A stretch of 64,000 nucleotides of DNA from Myroides phaeus (GCF_009799805.1 NZ_CP047050.1:3043674-3107673), one strand, 5' to 3'. Counted from the stretch's first letter, positions 1 through 9,926 are shown. A program made the numbers and translations. Notes: generated from the sequence alone by a model not told the origin.

Positions 1-1968
1 AAACCTCACCTTCTCACCTGCAGCATCAATCTTCATTAAATAAATACCTGTTGCCAATTCACTAATATCAATTACAGCGCGATTTGTAGCTCTAACATTA
101 ACCGATTTTACCAACTTATTAGACAAATCATAAATATCAACTTGTGAAAACTTAAATATCTTACCCTTAGCGATCTCGATACTAAACACGTCCTTTATAG
201 GATTAGGCCATATAATAAAATCATTTTCAGACACAAGTGATTCAACAACTTCCCCACTTATCCCCTTCATTTCATCATTACTCACAAGTAAAGAAAAATC
301 TTGACGACCTGTCTGTAGCTCTCCTTTATGAGAAACAACAATCTCATATACTCCAGCTTCAGCATTATCTATTTCTATTTTTTCAACATTATCCACATCA
401 TTATCCCCTTTCACAGCTCTTAAGTCGTTATAATTTTTATTTAATAACCAAGGAAAATACGCAACACCATCCTTATAAACTCTTAAATCCAAATCATTTA
501 CTAAGGCTTTTGCTTGTCGATTTGTTCTAAAATCATAATGAGGAGAATCTTGTTCAACATCAGTCCACACTAACGTAACAATCAAACTATTAGTGTTTTC
601 TGTCAAAATAAACTTCTGTTTAAACTCCCCTTCATTCAATAATAGTCTTTCCTCTATTATAGCATTTTCACCAAGAGAATTAATCATTAAATCAACTCCT
701 TTTTTCGCATTAATCACCCCCCATCCAATCTGATTATTAGGCGATTTTTGTCTTAAATAATCTGCCGAATGCACCATAACTCCCTTCATTGTAGCTGCTT
801 TATAAGGAAACTGTCTATTTTCAATAGCCCATTGTTGCCATAATGTCAAAATTCCAGAAACAACAGGAGCAGCCATAGAAGTTCCACTCATTTTAGCATA
901 CCTTATGATACTTGGTTCTGCAGTCAAAGGCTCAGGATTAGCGTATCCAGAAGAAATCACACGAACACCATTAGCAGCTATATCAGGCTTAATTCTAAAA
1001 TCACAAGAAGGTCCGAAACTACTAAAATCCGCTACTTCATTTGTACCTACCTCATTTACACCAGTCGCAGCAACAACAATTACATTTTTAGCATTAGCTG
1101 TACCCAACAATAAATCATCTCCATGCTTTGACTCATTTACTAAATCAAATTCCAAACGATCATTACCTGCAGAAACTACGGATTGAAAATAAGGATAAGT
1201 ATAAGCTACTCTATCAAATTTAGATGCCTCTTTATTATAAACCCCAAAATAATTAACAGGAACAAGGGGGATAAGATCCTCATCAACTGCCGCTAAACCA
1301 TAAGAATGATTAGAAACTAATAAGCCTTCTTTAGCCATTGCGACCATTTCAGATGCATCATTAATCCAATCAAAACTTACAACCATAGCATTTGGTACCA
1401 TACCTTTTGCTTTATTAAATACACCTTTTGCTTTAATTGTTCCAACAACGTGAGTTGCGTGATTTCGCGATTTTTGATTAGCCTTTAATTCCTTCTCAGT
1501 CATATTTTCTAAAGAAGATATAGCATCACCAAGCTTTACCTCGCTTACTCCATTAACAATAAACTCTCTATGTATATCTAAAGCAACTTGTCCATCCCAC
1601 ACACCAACAATCATATTCTGACCATCCAGTGTAATTCCTAAATCCTCTTTAATAGCCTCAACTTGATTTACTCTTCTTGATTCAAGGTTGCTTGTTGTAT
1701 AATACAAGGGAAAACCATCTTCAGAAATTCTTTTAATCTGAAAAACACGTCCATCACTAAAAACACCTTTCTCTTCTCGCTTACTCCTCTTTAAAAATTC
1801 AGAAATTTTTTCTCTATCCCTTTTATCTTCACTTTGAAATTTAGAAATAAGCAATTTCCCTTGCTCCGTATCATAAGATAAAGCTAATTCTTTTCGAACA
1901 GTAGCATTTTGTGCACTAACAGATAAGGTAAAAAACGATAAAAATAAGATAGAGTGAATTCTTTTCAT
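1..1968 (-). CDS. Subtilisin-like S8 serine protease with type A T9SS sorting domain (3' end cut by window edge)
   Basis: Secreted peptidase of the subtilase family. The frame is open to the first base of the window, so the last few codons and stop are missing. The product starts with a signal peptide (MKRIHSILFLSFFTLSVSAQ). The catalytic triad is visible: Asp125 in GVWDGQ, His170 in NHATHVVGT and Ser364 in SGTSMAAP. A beta-rich region follows, and the end (about residue 575 on) is a type A T9SS C-terminal domain with the usual WPNP, VDIYD and GIYLMKI motifs. It should therefore be exported across the outer membrane by the type IX system and be released or surface-attached. A TACTTTTG promoter box lies about 100 bp upstream. 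The substrate is unknown. Confidence 0.93.
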   Translation of the reverse strand, partial: MKRIHSILFLSFFTLSVSAQNATVRKELALSYDTEQGKLLISKFQSEDKRDREKISEFLKRSKREEKGVFSDGRVFQIKRISEDGFPLYYTTSNLESRRVNQVEAIKEDLGITLDGQNMIVGVWDGQVALDIHREFIVNGVSEVKLGDAISSLENMTEKELKANQKSRNHATHVVGTIKAKGVFNKAKGMVPNAMVVSFDWINDASEMVAMAKEGLLVSNHSYGLAAVDEDLIPLVPVNYFGVYNKEASKFDRVAYTYPYFQSVVSAGNDRLEFDLVNESKHGDDLLLGTANAKNVIVVAATGVNEVGTNEVADFSSFGPSCDFRIKPDIAANGVRVISSGYANPEPLTAEPSIIRYAKMSGTSMAAPVVSGILTLWQQWAIENRQFPYKAATMKGVMVHSADYLRQKSPNNQIGWGVINAKKGVDLMINSLGENAIIEERLLLNEGEFKQKFILTENTNSLIVTLVWTDVEQDSPHYDFRTNRQAKALVNDLDLRVYKDGVAYFPWLLNKNYNDLRAVKGDNDVDNVEKIEIDNAEAGVYEIVVSHKGELQTGRQDFSLLVSNDEMKGISGEVVESLVSENDFIIWPNPIKDVFSIEIAKGKIFKFSQVDIYDLSNKLVKSVNVRATNRAVIDISELATGIYLMKIDAAGEKVRF

Positions 1969-2070
1969 TTAAAAAAGTTGACAATTATAAGTGTTTAAAA
2001 ACAGTAAACAACTAATATAGTAATAGATGATTTAAAAAGATAATCTTTTATCTAAAAACTATTTAGCAGA

Positions 2071-2078
2071 CAAAAGTA
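2071..2078 (-). promoter_or_regulatory. Bacteroidota -7 box for the S8 protease
   Basis: On the minus strand this reads TACTTTTG, matching the TAnnTTTG consensus. It would start a transcript about 100 nt before the protease ATG. No convincing -33 TTTG was seen. It sits back to back with the box of the M3 peptidase gene. Confidence 0.45.
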
Positions 2079-2141
2079 CTACAAAATACCAATATGATTG
2101 CTAAAATCAAGTAATCATATCCGAAAAGGTTATATATTTTC

Positions 2142-2149
2142 TATATTTG
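2142..2149 (+). promoter_or_regulatory. Bacteroidota -7 box for the M3 peptidase gene
   Basis: TATATTTG matches TAnnTTTG and lies 28 bp before the ATG of the peptidase gene, leaving a leader of about 24 nt. Confidence 0.55.
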
Positions 2150-2177
2150 AAACAACTAACAATTACCCTTAACAAAT

Positions 2178-4301
2178 ATGAAAGTTAAAAATGCAGTTAT
2201 TGGTGTTGTTGCAGGAGCGTCATTATTCTCGATTTCTTGTAACAAGACTAAATCTGATGCTACAGAAACAGTAGATTGGAATGAAAACAATGCTTTCTTT
2301 GCAGAAAGTACACTACCTTATTTTACAGCAGACTTTGACAAAATCAAGAACAAAGACTTCAAACCTGCTTTATTAGAAGGAATGCGCCGTCAAATGGAAG
2401 AAATTGACAAAATATGCGCTAATACAGAAGAACCAACTTTTGCCAATACTTTAGAGGCTTTAGAGCGTTCAAGCGACTTATTTGACCGCGTTAGCTCAGT
2501 ATTCTTCTTATTAACAGGAGCACATACAAACGATGAACTAAAAGCAGTTAATGCTGAATTAGCACCTAAGTTTGCAAGTCATAGTGATGGTATTTACTTA
2601 AATGATGCCTTATTCCAACGCATTAAAAAGTTACACGACAATCAAGCGGCATTAAACTTAAATGAAGAACAAGCTCGTTTATTAGATGTTTACTATGAAA
2701 ACTTTGAAAAAGCAGGAGCTAATTTAAGTGCTGAAGACAAAGAAAAATTAAAACAATTAAACCAAGACATTGCTACATTAAACAATGACTTTGGCGATAA
2801 ATTATTAGCAGCTACAAAAGAAGGTGGTGTTAAATTCACAAAAGAAGAATTAGCAGGTTTAAGTGACGAAGAATTAGAGTCTATCAAACAAGCAGACGGA
2901 AGTTATTTAATTCCACTTAACAACACAACACAGCAACCCGATTTAGACAAGCTAACAAATAAAGAGTCAAGAAAAAAACTATTTGAACAAGCGTGGATAC
3001 GTGCTGAAAAAGGAGATACAAACGATACAAGAGCTACAATCATTACTTTAGCAAAGAAAAGAGCTGAAAAAGCTAAGTTAATGGGCTTTGCTAATTATGC
3101 AGAATGGAGTTTACAAGGAACAATGGCAAGCACACCTGCAAATGCTATTCAAATCCTAAAAGACCTTAGTCCATATGCTGTTGGCAGTGCTAAAGAAGAA
3201 GCAAAAGATATTCAAGCTTTAATCAACAAAGAAGCTGATCCGTTTACGCTTACAGCAGCAGATTGGAATTACTACGCTGAAAAAATCAGAGAAGATAAAT
3301 TTGCTTTAAACCAAAATGAGTTAAAACCATACTTTGAAATGAACGCTGTATTAGAAGACGGTGTTTTCTTTATGGCAAAACAACTTTACGGTCTAACATT
3401 TAAAGAACGCAAAGACATTCCGGTTTGGCAAGAAGACGTAAAAGTATATGAAGTATTCAATGAAGACGGAAGTCAAGTAGGATTATTCTATACAGACTAC
3501 TACCAAAGAGACTCTAAACGCGGAGGAGCTTGGATGAGCAATATCGTAGGACAATCAAAATTACTTAACCGTTTGCCAGTAATTTATAACGTAGGTAACT
3601 TCCCTAAGCCAGCAGCAGGACAACCTACATTATTATCACAAGATAACGTAATTACAATGTTCCACGAATTTGGACACGCTATACACGGATTTTTTGCAAA
3701 CCAAACGTACCCAACATTATCAGGTACAAATGTATCTCGTGACTTTGTAGAGTTCCCTTCACAATTCCACGAGCACTTTGCTTTTGAACCTTCCGTTTTA
3801 AAGAACTACGCTAAGCACTATAAAACAGGAGAAGTAATTCCACAAGCATTAGTAGATAAAATGAAAAATGCAGCTACCTTTAATAAAGGTTATAGTATGA
3901 CTGAGTTATTAGGAGCTTCATTACTTGATATGGAATGGCATACAATTAGTGTTGATGCTGAAATTACTGATGCTATCGCTTTTGAACAAGCAGCTTTGAA
4001 AAAATATGGATTAGACCTTGCTACAGTTCCGCCAAGATACCGTTCTACTTATTTCAACCACATTTTTGCAGGAGGATATGCTGCAGGATATTACTCTTAC
4101 AAATGGTCAGAAATGTTAGACTTTGACGCTTACGCGTGGTTAGAACAAAATGGAGGAATGACGCGTGCAAACGGACAAGTCTTAAGAGACAAAGTATTCT
4201 CAAGAGGAAACTCTGAACCGTTAGACAAGTTATACAAAGACTTCAGAGGTAAAAACCCAAGCATAGACGCTTTATTGCACTATTCTGGATTTACAAAATA
4301 A
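2178..4301 (+). CDS. dcp: M3 family zinc metallopeptidase, peptidyl-dipeptidase Dcp-like lipoprotein
   Basis: Oligopeptide-degrading zinc peptidase of the thimet oligopeptidase/Dcp family, probably releasing dipeptides from peptides in the periplasm. The zinc-binding motif HEFGH is at residues 496-500. The downstream FVEFPSQFHEH and the helix with YRSTYFNHIFAGGYAAGYYSY are also typical of the family. The 707-residue length fits Dcp. The N-terminus is a lipoprotein signal (LFSISC, lipidated Cys21), so the enzyme is probably attached to a membrane. The gene stands alone with its own promoter box and a strong terminator. The family call is firm; dipeptidase rather than endo-oligopeptidase specificity is inferred. 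Confidence 0.93.
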   Translation: MKVKNAVIGVVAGASLFSISCNKTKSDATETVDWNENNAFFAESTLPYFTADFDKIKNKDFKPALLEGMRRQMEEIDKICANTEEPTFANTLEALERSSDLFDRVSSVFFLLTGAHTNDELKAVNAELAPKFASHSDGIYLNDALFQRIKKLHDNQAALNLNEEQARLLDVYYENFEKAGANLSAEDKEKLKQLNQDIATLNNDFGDKLLAATKEGGVKFTKEELAGLSDEELESIKQADGSYLIPLNNTTQQPDLDKLTNKESRKKLFEQAWIRAEKGDTNDTRATIITLAKKRAEKAKLMGFANYAEWSLQGTMASTPANAIQILKDLSPYAVGSAKEEAKDIQALINKEADPFTLTAADWNYYAEKIREDKFALNQNELKPYFEMNAVLEDGVFFMAKQLYGLTFKERKDIPVWQEDVKVYEVFNEDGSQVGLFYTDYYQRDSKRGGAWMSNIVGQSKLLNRLPVIYNVGNFPKPAAGQPTLLSQDNVITMFHEFGHAIHGFFANQTYPTLSGTNVSRDFVEFPSQFHEHFAFEPSVLKNYAKHYKTGEVIPQALVDKMKNAATFNKGYSMTELLGASLLDMEWHTISVDAEITDAIAFEQAALKKYGLDLATVPPRYRSTYFNHIFAGGYAAGYYSYKWSEMLDFDAYAWLEQNGGMTRANGQVLRDKVFSRGNSEPLDKLYKDFRGKNPSIDALLHYSGFTK

Positions 4302-4310
4302 AAAAATCAA

Positions 4311-4342
4311 AAAGGGCTAATCTCAACAGATTAGCCCTTTTT
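4311..4342. terminator. Bidirectional intrinsic terminator
   Basis: Stem AAGGGCTAATCT / AGATTAGCCCTT with a four-base loop and T runs on both sides. It can end both the M3 peptidase transcript and the convergent 4404-8225 gene. Confidence 0.85.
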
Positions 4343-4403
4343 TACTACTCAGTAATTATCGGCAACGATTAAGCCTTTTATACTTACTAAAAACAGAAAA
4401 ACT

Positions 4404-7400
4404 CTATTTAGTTAATAAGCTTTCAAGCACATCTAATCGTGCTTTCAAAATATTCACTTCGTCTTGCATTTTATCTAATGCTCCTTGTTGTTCAATAGTA
4501 TGTAAATATAATTCTTCAATCTTCTCTAATTGTTGAATTGATAATTCGGTAAAATCAATTAAATACCTTCCATCTTCAGTACGTTCAATATCAGAAATCT
4601 TAGTTACTCCTGGCAAGTGATTATACTTTTCAATGAAATCTTTCACATAATCTAAAGACTTAAATTCATATGTTAAATTTAAATCAGTTGAACCTGTAAA
4701 GTACTTTTCAAATACGTAATCTGCAAACACAGAGTTTGCAGAGAAAAATTTACCTGAAACAAGCACATCTCCATCAACAGAAAGCTTAGTATTTGTTGCC
4801 TTTGAATTTGTCAACAAAGTATTTCCTCCAATTGCAACACTTCCCCTATGTGCTATTTCAGCAGCATCTTCTGTTGCAACAACTTCCGTTCCTTGATTTA
4901 ACCAAGGATTCTTGCCTTTATCTGTCACAACTTTCTCAATTTCAGTAATCACTTTCTCTTCTTTGATAATCTCGGGAAATGTATTGATTACATCTTGTGT
5001 AACAGTAATTTTTGTAGACGCCACCTTGCCTGTCTCATCTGTGTAGCTATACTCTATATAATTCTTAGCATCTCTACCTTGACTTAAACCTGTTAGCGTC
5101 TCCGCAAATTTTACATTCTCTGTATCCTTTCCATTGTTAAAGGTAAAACCTGCTTTAACTCCTGATTCATTTACTGTTTCATTTGTTAAACTCGCTACAA
5201 ACGTATTTTCCTTGATTATCTCTGTTATGTTGATCTCTTTAACACTATCTCCTTCTTTCACCACAAAAATAATATCACCCTCTTTCTCTATTACCTTAAC
5301 ATCTCCTGTTGTATTGGTAATGAACTCCTCTAAGATTGTTTTGTTATCATTGATGATTGTCTCAAAGTCATTACTAACATCTTGTGATACTGTTATAAAT
5401 CGCTCTGTTCCCAACTCGTCTATATACTTGTAGTACGTAAACTTAGCATCTGCATCTGTTACATTGGCAATAGCTCCTTTGACAAAACGATTCGCAGTGG
5501 TTACTGTCTCTGTGAAAGTAACTACATCTTTACCTGCTTCTTTAGTGTCAATACTCAATCCTTTTCCTGTAGTAGCTGTTTTAGAAACGGCTGTTACAGA
5601 TGTGTACTTCTGATTGTCTTTAACAAACTCTCCTAAGTCGATTGTCTCTGTTCCATTTTCTGTAACATAAGTAATCTTATAGTTATCTCCTTCTTTGACA
5701 ATAGAAATATCTGATCGCTTGTCTGTGATAATCTTTTCTATCTCGCGGATTACTTCTGAATCTTTGATAATCTCAGGAAACGTATTGATTACATCTTGTG
5801 TAACAGTAATTTTTGTAGACGCCGCCTTGCCTGTCTCATCTGTGTAGCTATACTCTATATAATTCTTAGCATCTCTACCTTGACTTAAACCTGTTAACGT
5901 CTCCGCAAATTTTACATTCTCTGTATCCTTTCCATTGTTAAAGGTAAAACCTGCTTTAACTCCTGATTCATTTACTGTTTCATTTGTTAAACTCGCTACA
6001 AACGTATTTTCCTTGATTATCTCTGTGATATTGATCTCTTTAACACTATCTCCTTCTTTCACCACAAAAATAATATCACCCTCTTTCTCTATTACCTTAA
6101 CATCACCTGTTGTATTGGTAATGAACTCCTCTAAGATTGTTTTGTTATCATTGATGATTGTCTCAAAGTCATTACTAACATCTTGTGATACTGTTATAAA
6201 TCGCTCTGTTCCCAACTCGTCTATATACTTGTAGTACGTAAACTTAGCATCTACATCTGTTACATTGGCAATAGCTCCTTTGACAAAACGATTCGCAGTG
6301 GTCACTGTCTCTGTGAAAGTAATTACATCTTTACCTGCTTCTTTAGTGTCAATAGTCAATCCTTTTCCTGTAGTAGCTGTTTTAGAAACGGCTGTTACAG
6401 ATGTGTACTTCTGATTGTCTTTAACAAACTCTCCTAAGTCGATTGTCTCTGTTCCATTTTCTGTAACATAAGTAATCTTATAGTTATCTCCTTCTTTGAC
6501 AATAGAAATATCTGATCGCTTGTCTGTGATAATCTTTTCTATCTCGCGGATTACTTCTGAATCTTTGATAATCTCAGGAAACGTATTGATTACATCTTGT
6601 GTAACAGTAATTTTTGTAGACGCCGCCTTACCTGTCTCATCTGTGTAGCTATACTCTATATAATTCTTAGCATCTCTACCTTGACTTAAACCTGTTAGCG
6701 TCTCCGCAAATTTTACATTCTCTGTATCCTTTCCATTGTTAAAGGTAAAACCTGCTTTAACTCCTGATTCATTTACTGTTTCATTTGTTAAACTCGCTAC
6801 AAACGTATTTTCCTTGATTATCTCTGTGATGTTAATCTCTTTAACACTATCTCCTTCTTTCACCACAAAAATAATATCACCCTCTTTCTCTATTACCTTA
6901 ACATCACCTGTTGTATTGGTAATGAACTCCTCTAAGATTGTTTTGTTATCATTGATGATTGTCTCAAAGTCATTACTAACATCTTGTGATACTGTTATAA
7001 ATCGCTCTGTTCCCAACTCGTCTATATACTTGTAGTACGTAAACTTAGCATCTGCATCTGTTACATTGGCAATAGCTCTTTTGACAAAACGATTCGCAGT
7101 GGTTACTGTCTCTGTGAAAGTAACTACATCTTTACCTGCTTCTTTAGTGTCAATACTCAATCCTTTTCCTGTAGTAGCTGTTTTAGAAACGGCTGTTACA
7201 GATGTGTACTTCTGATTGTCTTTAACAAATTCTCCTAAGTTAATCTCAACCTTATCACCATTCTCATTTAAATAATAGAACTTATTATTTTCATAAAAAA
7301 CATTACCATACTCTCCTTTTAATTGGTTGATAATTTTCGTTATGAATTCTTTTTTAGTAGTTATTTTTTCAATAAAAAAACTATTTTCTGTTAGCTCCGT

Positions 7401-8225
7401 TATAAAAAATTGATTATTAACTAATTCAGTCACAAACTTGTCACTTTTAGCAATCTCTTCAACTGCCAATTTCACTGTCTCACCATCAGAGTCAGTAATT
7501 ACTAATTCATCTTTTATCAACTTAAAAGAAACATTCTTAGTATTAAAATCTTTCCAATCAATCTCAACTTTATCACCATTATCATTTAGGTAATAGAACT
7601 TATTATTTTCATAAATAACATTACCGAATTTGTCCTTTAATTGATCAACTAAATAATTAATAACAGTTTCTGAATGAAATATATCCTCAATATGATTGAT
7701 AATTTCCTGTATTAAATGGATTTCATATTTCTGATTTACTTCATTTTCATAAACAAAAACACCTTTCTTTGTTTTATGAGGTAATAAAGTAGAAGGTAAC
7801 TGCAATTCAATTAAAGGTATAGAAACAATTGAACCATTCGAATCTTGTAAATGTAGAATTCCTTCTTTGTCAACACTCAAAGATTCATTTCTATTTACAT
7901 CAAAATCAATTGTATCATCTCCTAATCTTATCCACCCTTCCTTTCTATCGTTTCCATACTCTCCCCAATAGTAATATCCAGGCGTCAAGACATTCCCAAT
8001 ACTTGTTGTATTAAAAACTAATAATCCTATTTTAGGACTTCTCCCTTCAATCACATCACGATCAGATAAACTTTTTAGTTCAATCTGTGGAATTAACAAC
8101 CCCTTATTGGAGGAATTCAGTTCTAAAATGGACGAAATGTGAGGTTCTTTCGTCCCAATACCAACTTGTGCATAAATTGCGAAATTACACACAAAAAATA
8201 AAATTAACAGTATTTTTCTTCTCAT
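4404..8225 (-). CDS. Large repetitive surface protein: VGIGT N-terminal module, three 267-aa repeats, LPGV/coiled-coil tail
   Basis: No function is known. The 1273-residue product has a signal peptide (MRRKILLILFFVCNFAIYAQ), then the VGIGT module (VGIGTKEPH, NKGLLIPQIEL, GLLVFN). Next come about 200 residues of short alternating beta/charged segments, then three nearly identical 267-residue repeats beginning EFVKDNQKYTSVTAVSK, the last one incomplete. The C-terminal ~110 residues (ADYVFEKYF, HLPGVTKISD, QQLEKIEELYLHTIEQ and a heptad-like end) form a tail common in Bacteroidota secreted proteins and likely to trimerise. The same tail closes the collagen-like protein at 14617-18117. No T9SS sorting domain is visible. 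It is a single-gene unit with its own promoter box. It is probably a fibrous surface protein; this is inference. Confidence 0.9.
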   Translation of the reverse strand: MRRKILLILFFVCNFAIYAQVGIGTKEPHISSILELNSSNKGLLIPQIELKSLSDRDVIEGRSPKIGLLVFNTTSIGNVLTPGYYYWGEYGNDRKEGWIRLGDDTIDFDVNRNESLSVDKEGILHLQDSNGSIVSIPLIELQLPSTLLPHKTKKGVFVYENEVNQKYEIHLIQEIINHIEDIFHSETVINYLVDQLKDKFGNVIYENNKFYYLNDNGDKVEIDWKDFNTKNVSFKLIKDELVITDSDGETVKLAVEEIAKSDKFVTELVNNQFFITELTENSFFIEKITTKKEFITKIINQLKGEYGNVFYENNKFYYLNENGDKVEINLGEFVKDNQKYTSVTAVSKTATTGKGLSIDTKEAGKDVVTFTETVTTANRFVKRAIANVTDADAKFTYYKYIDELGTERFITVSQDVSNDFETIINDNKTILEEFITNTTGDVKVIEKEGDIIFVVKEGDSVKEINITEIIKENTFVASLTNETVNESGVKAGFTFNNGKDTENVKFAETLTGLSQGRDAKNYIEYSYTDETGKAASTKITVTQDVINTFPEIIKDSEVIREIEKIITDKRSDISIVKEGDNYKITYVTENGTETIDLGEFVKDNQKYTSVTAVSKTATTGKGLTIDTKEAGKDVITFTETVTTANRFVKGAIANVTDVDAKFTYYKYIDELGTERFITVSQDVSNDFETIINDNKTILEEFITNTTGDVKVIEKEGDIIFVVKEGDSVKEINITEIIKENTFVASLTNETVNESGVKAGFTFNNGKDTENVKFAETLTGLSQGRDAKNYIEYSYTDETGKAASTKITVTQDVINTFPEIIKDSEVIREIEKIITDKRSDISIVKEGDNYKITYVTENGTETIDLGEFVKDNQKYTSVTAVSKTATTGKGLSIDTKEAGKDVVTFTETVTTANRFVKGAIANVTDADAKFTYYKYIDELGTERFITVSQDVSNDFETIINDNKTILEEFITNTTGDVKVIEKEGDIIFVVKEGDSVKEINITEIIKENTFVASLTNETVNESGVKAGFTFNNGKDTENVKFAETLTGLSQGRDAKNYIEYSYTDETGKVASTKITVTQDVINTFPEIIKEEKVITEIEKVVTDKGKNPWLNQGTEVVATEDAAEIAHRGSVAIGGNTLLTNSKATNTKLSVDGDVLVSGKFFSANSVFADYVFEKYFTGSTDLNLTYEFKSLDYVKDFIEKYNHLPGVTKISDIERTEDGRYLIDFTELSIQQLEKIEELYLHTIEQQGALDKMQDEVNILKARLDVLESLLTK
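4960..7238 (-). repeat. Tandem array of 801-bp units (2.8 copies) inside the surface protein gene
   Basis: The period is exactly 801 bp (267 codons). Identical landmarks recur at 5134, 5935 and 6736, and the unit start (EFVKDNQKY) lies near 7237, 6436 and 5635. The copies differ at only a few bases. The copy nearest the 3' end loses similarity over its last ~40 codons. Such near-identity points to recent duplication or gene conversion and allows copy number to change by recombination. Confidence 0.93.
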
Positions 8226-8273
8226 ATTAGTTAGTATATTAATTTATAGACAATATTATTGATTATTCTTAAA

Positions 8274-8281
8274 CAAAAATA
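8274..8281 (-). promoter_or_regulatory. Bacteroidota -7 box for the 4404-8225 gene
   Basis: The minus strand reads TATTTTTG, matching TAnnTTTG, about 50 bp before the ATG at 8225. It lies in the ~370-bp AT-rich gap up to the FMN reductase gene, where I see no gene and no other clear element. Confidence 0.45.
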
Positions 8282-8574
8282 CAAATTATAACATCTAACA
8301 AAATACTTGCAATTATTTTTACGAAAAACCTAATAGTCAAATAGTTAAAACACATAAAACTTATTAAATAATTACCTAAAACACTATTTCATAAAGATAA
8401 GCTCATTATTTTTTAGTAAAAACACAACATTATATCTAATAAAAAAACACTTTTTAACGCAACTAAATGCAACAGAACGTCAAGTTTAACATTTACGAAT
8501 CTTTTTGTTATTAAAAATAAAAACAAGCTCCACTTTTCTTGTCATAGATTAAGTTTAAAATAAAAACATCCTCC

Positions 8575-8582
8575 TTACATTT
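8575..8582 (+). promoter_or_regulatory. Bacteroidota -7 box that places the FMN reductase start
   Basis: TACATTTG matches TAnnTTTG. A frame starting at the TTG at 8581 overlaps this box, so translation must begin further downstream, at the ATG at 8599 or 8620. Confidence 0.5.
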
Positions 8583-8619
8583 GCCCTATCAATACAATAT
8601 GAATCACAAAAAAATAAAA

Positions 8620-9147
8620 ATGAAAATAGTAGCATTCGCAGCAAGTAATAGTTCAAAATCAATCAACTTAGAATTGATTAAAGCAGTTTCTAAACAATTT
8701 GGAGAACACGAAGTAGAAATCTTAAACCTAAACGATTTTGAAATGCCAATTTATTCGCAAGACAGAAATGAGGCTGGCATTCCTCAATTAGCTTTAGACT
8801 TCAACAAACACATTCAAGAAAGTGATGCCTTAATTATTAGTTTAGCTGAACACAACGGAAGTTTCAGTACAGCATTTAAAAACATATTTGATTGGGGATC
8901 AAGAGCAGAAATGAAGTTTTTCCAAGAAAAACCAATGTTATTGTTATCTACATCACCAGGAGCAAGAGGAGGACAAACAGTAATGGAAAGTGCAAAAGGC
9001 GTATTCCCTTACTTTGGAGCTAATATTAAAAACACATTTAGCTTTCCAAGCTTTTACGACAACTTCAAAGACGGAGAAATTGTAAATGAAACATTAAAAC
9101 AACAAGTAGATGAAGTAATTGCTAATTTCAAAAGCAATCTATCTTAA
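8620..9147 (+). CDS. NADPH-dependent FMN reductase family protein
   Basis: Flavodoxin-fold oxidoreductase of the NADPH-dependent FMN reductase/azoreductase group, presumably cytoplasmic, moving electrons from NAD(P)H to FMN or quinone-like acceptors. Visible signatures are the phosphate-binding loop AASNSSKSIN at the N-terminus, the AEHNGSFSTAFKNIFDW segment (family: P-EYN-S-P..LKN..DW) and STSPGARGG. I chose the ATG at 8620 because relatives begin MKIVAF-like and a promoter box sits at 8575-8582. An in-frame ATG at 8599 would add seven residues. The 175-residue length is normal. The physiological substrate cannot be told. Confidence 0.88.
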   Translation: MKIVAFAASNSSKSINLELIKAVSKQFGEHEVEILNLNDFEMPIYSQDRNEAGIPQLALDFNKHIQESDALIISLAEHNGSFSTAFKNIFDWGSRAEMKFFQEKPMLLLSTSPGARGGQTVMESAKGVFPYFGANIKNTFSFPSFYDNFKDGEIVNETLKQQVDEVIANFKSNLS

Positions 9148-9171
9148 ATAAAAACACTATTTAAAACTAAA

Positions 9172-9207
9172 AAAGCCTAAAATGAGTCATTCATTTTAGG
9201 CTTTTTT
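9172..9207. terminator. Bidirectional intrinsic terminator
   Basis: Stem AAAGCCTAAAATGA / TCATTTTAGGCTTT with a 5-base loop and T-rich flanks. It lies between the FMN reductase gene and the convergent small-gene pair, and abuts the stop codon of the latter. Confidence 0.85.
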
Positions 9208-9383
9208 TAGCTTAACAGGCTATCTAACAACTCTTCTACATTTGTATTTGTAAAAACAGTATCATTTACTAAGTGTATAGCATACTTTTGCTCCTCTACG
9301 CGTTCTACATAAACAATATGATGAATATTAATTAGATATTGCCTGCCATCAGAAGCTTTAATTCGAATAAAAGGGTTTGTCAT
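9207..9383 (-). CDS. Small hypothetical protein, 58 aa
   Basis: A 58-residue frame from ATG (9383) to TAA (9207). The product begins MTNPFIRIKASDGRQYLINI and alternates hydrophobic residues like a small beta-barrel or beta-hairpin protein, ending in an acidic helix (VEELLDSLL). It follows the 9395-9742 gene with an 11-bp gap on the same strand and ends at a strong terminator, which supports it being real and co-transcribed. The pattern slightly recalls FlbD/LytTR-like beta folds; this is only a resemblance. Function unknown. Confidence 0.7.
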   Translation of the reverse strand: MTNPFIRIKASDGRQYLINIHHIVYVERVEEQKYAIHLVNDTVFTNTNVEELLDSLLS

Positions 9384-9394
9384 TATTTATTAAT

Positions 9395-9742
9395 TTACAT
9401 ACTTGGTAATATTTTCACTATATCTTTTATGTTGTTTTCAGAAAAAACACATTCGACAACATCTCCTGAAACAAGCCATACTTTCAATTTTACAGTCTGA
9501 CTATCAATACTTGTTACAGCATAAGAAATAATATATCTAAAAGGAATAACCCTATACTCAACAGCCTTACCAGCACGTAGATAACTTAGATAAAGTTGGC
9601 TATACCCTGTGGCAAAATAACCATCTACCCCACGGTAACAATTCTTTAACCTATAAAAGGAAATATGTTTTGTAAAATGTTCTTTTACTCGTTTTGAATC
9701 TTCCTTTTTAAGTCCATTTATAATGTATTCATTTTCTTGCAT
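9395..9742 (-). CDS. Hypothetical protein, PH-like fold possible, 115 aa
   Basis: A 115-residue protein with no signal peptide or membrane segment. The central part (YLSYLRAGKAVEYRVIPFRY, then strands rich in Val/Ile/Tyr and a final acidic helix) resembles the bacterial PH-like pattern of seven strands and a C-terminal helix. I do not recognise a named family. It forms a two-gene unit with the small gene 11 bp downstream. Role unknown. Confidence 0.75.
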   Translation of the reverse strand: MQENEYIINGLKKEDSKRVKEHFTKHISFYRLKNCYRGVDGYFATGYSQLYLSYLRAGKAVEYRVIPFRYIISYAVTSIDSQTVKLKVWLVSGDVVECVFSENNIKDIVKILPSM

Positions 9743-9926
9743 CTTTACTCACTTTACTTTTCACTAAAAATACATAAAAAAGAATAGTATGCAATACTAT
9801 TTTTTCTATAAACTGCACATTCACAAATAATTTATACAATACACTCCTTTCAGAAATAAGCACTGAATATAGCGTTAAACTTAATCCAATCCCCTTCCCC
9901 TTTTTTTATAAACCTAATCTTTTGCT

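Noticed and set aside
5134..7035. Three 99-residue plus-strand frames spaced 801 bp apart
   Set aside because: They are the same antisense shadow in each copy of the 801-bp repeat of the surface protein gene.
4960..7238. Regular repeats considered as a CRISPR array
   Set aside because: Units are 801 bp, coding, and have no short repeat/unique spacer structure; no cas genes are nearby.
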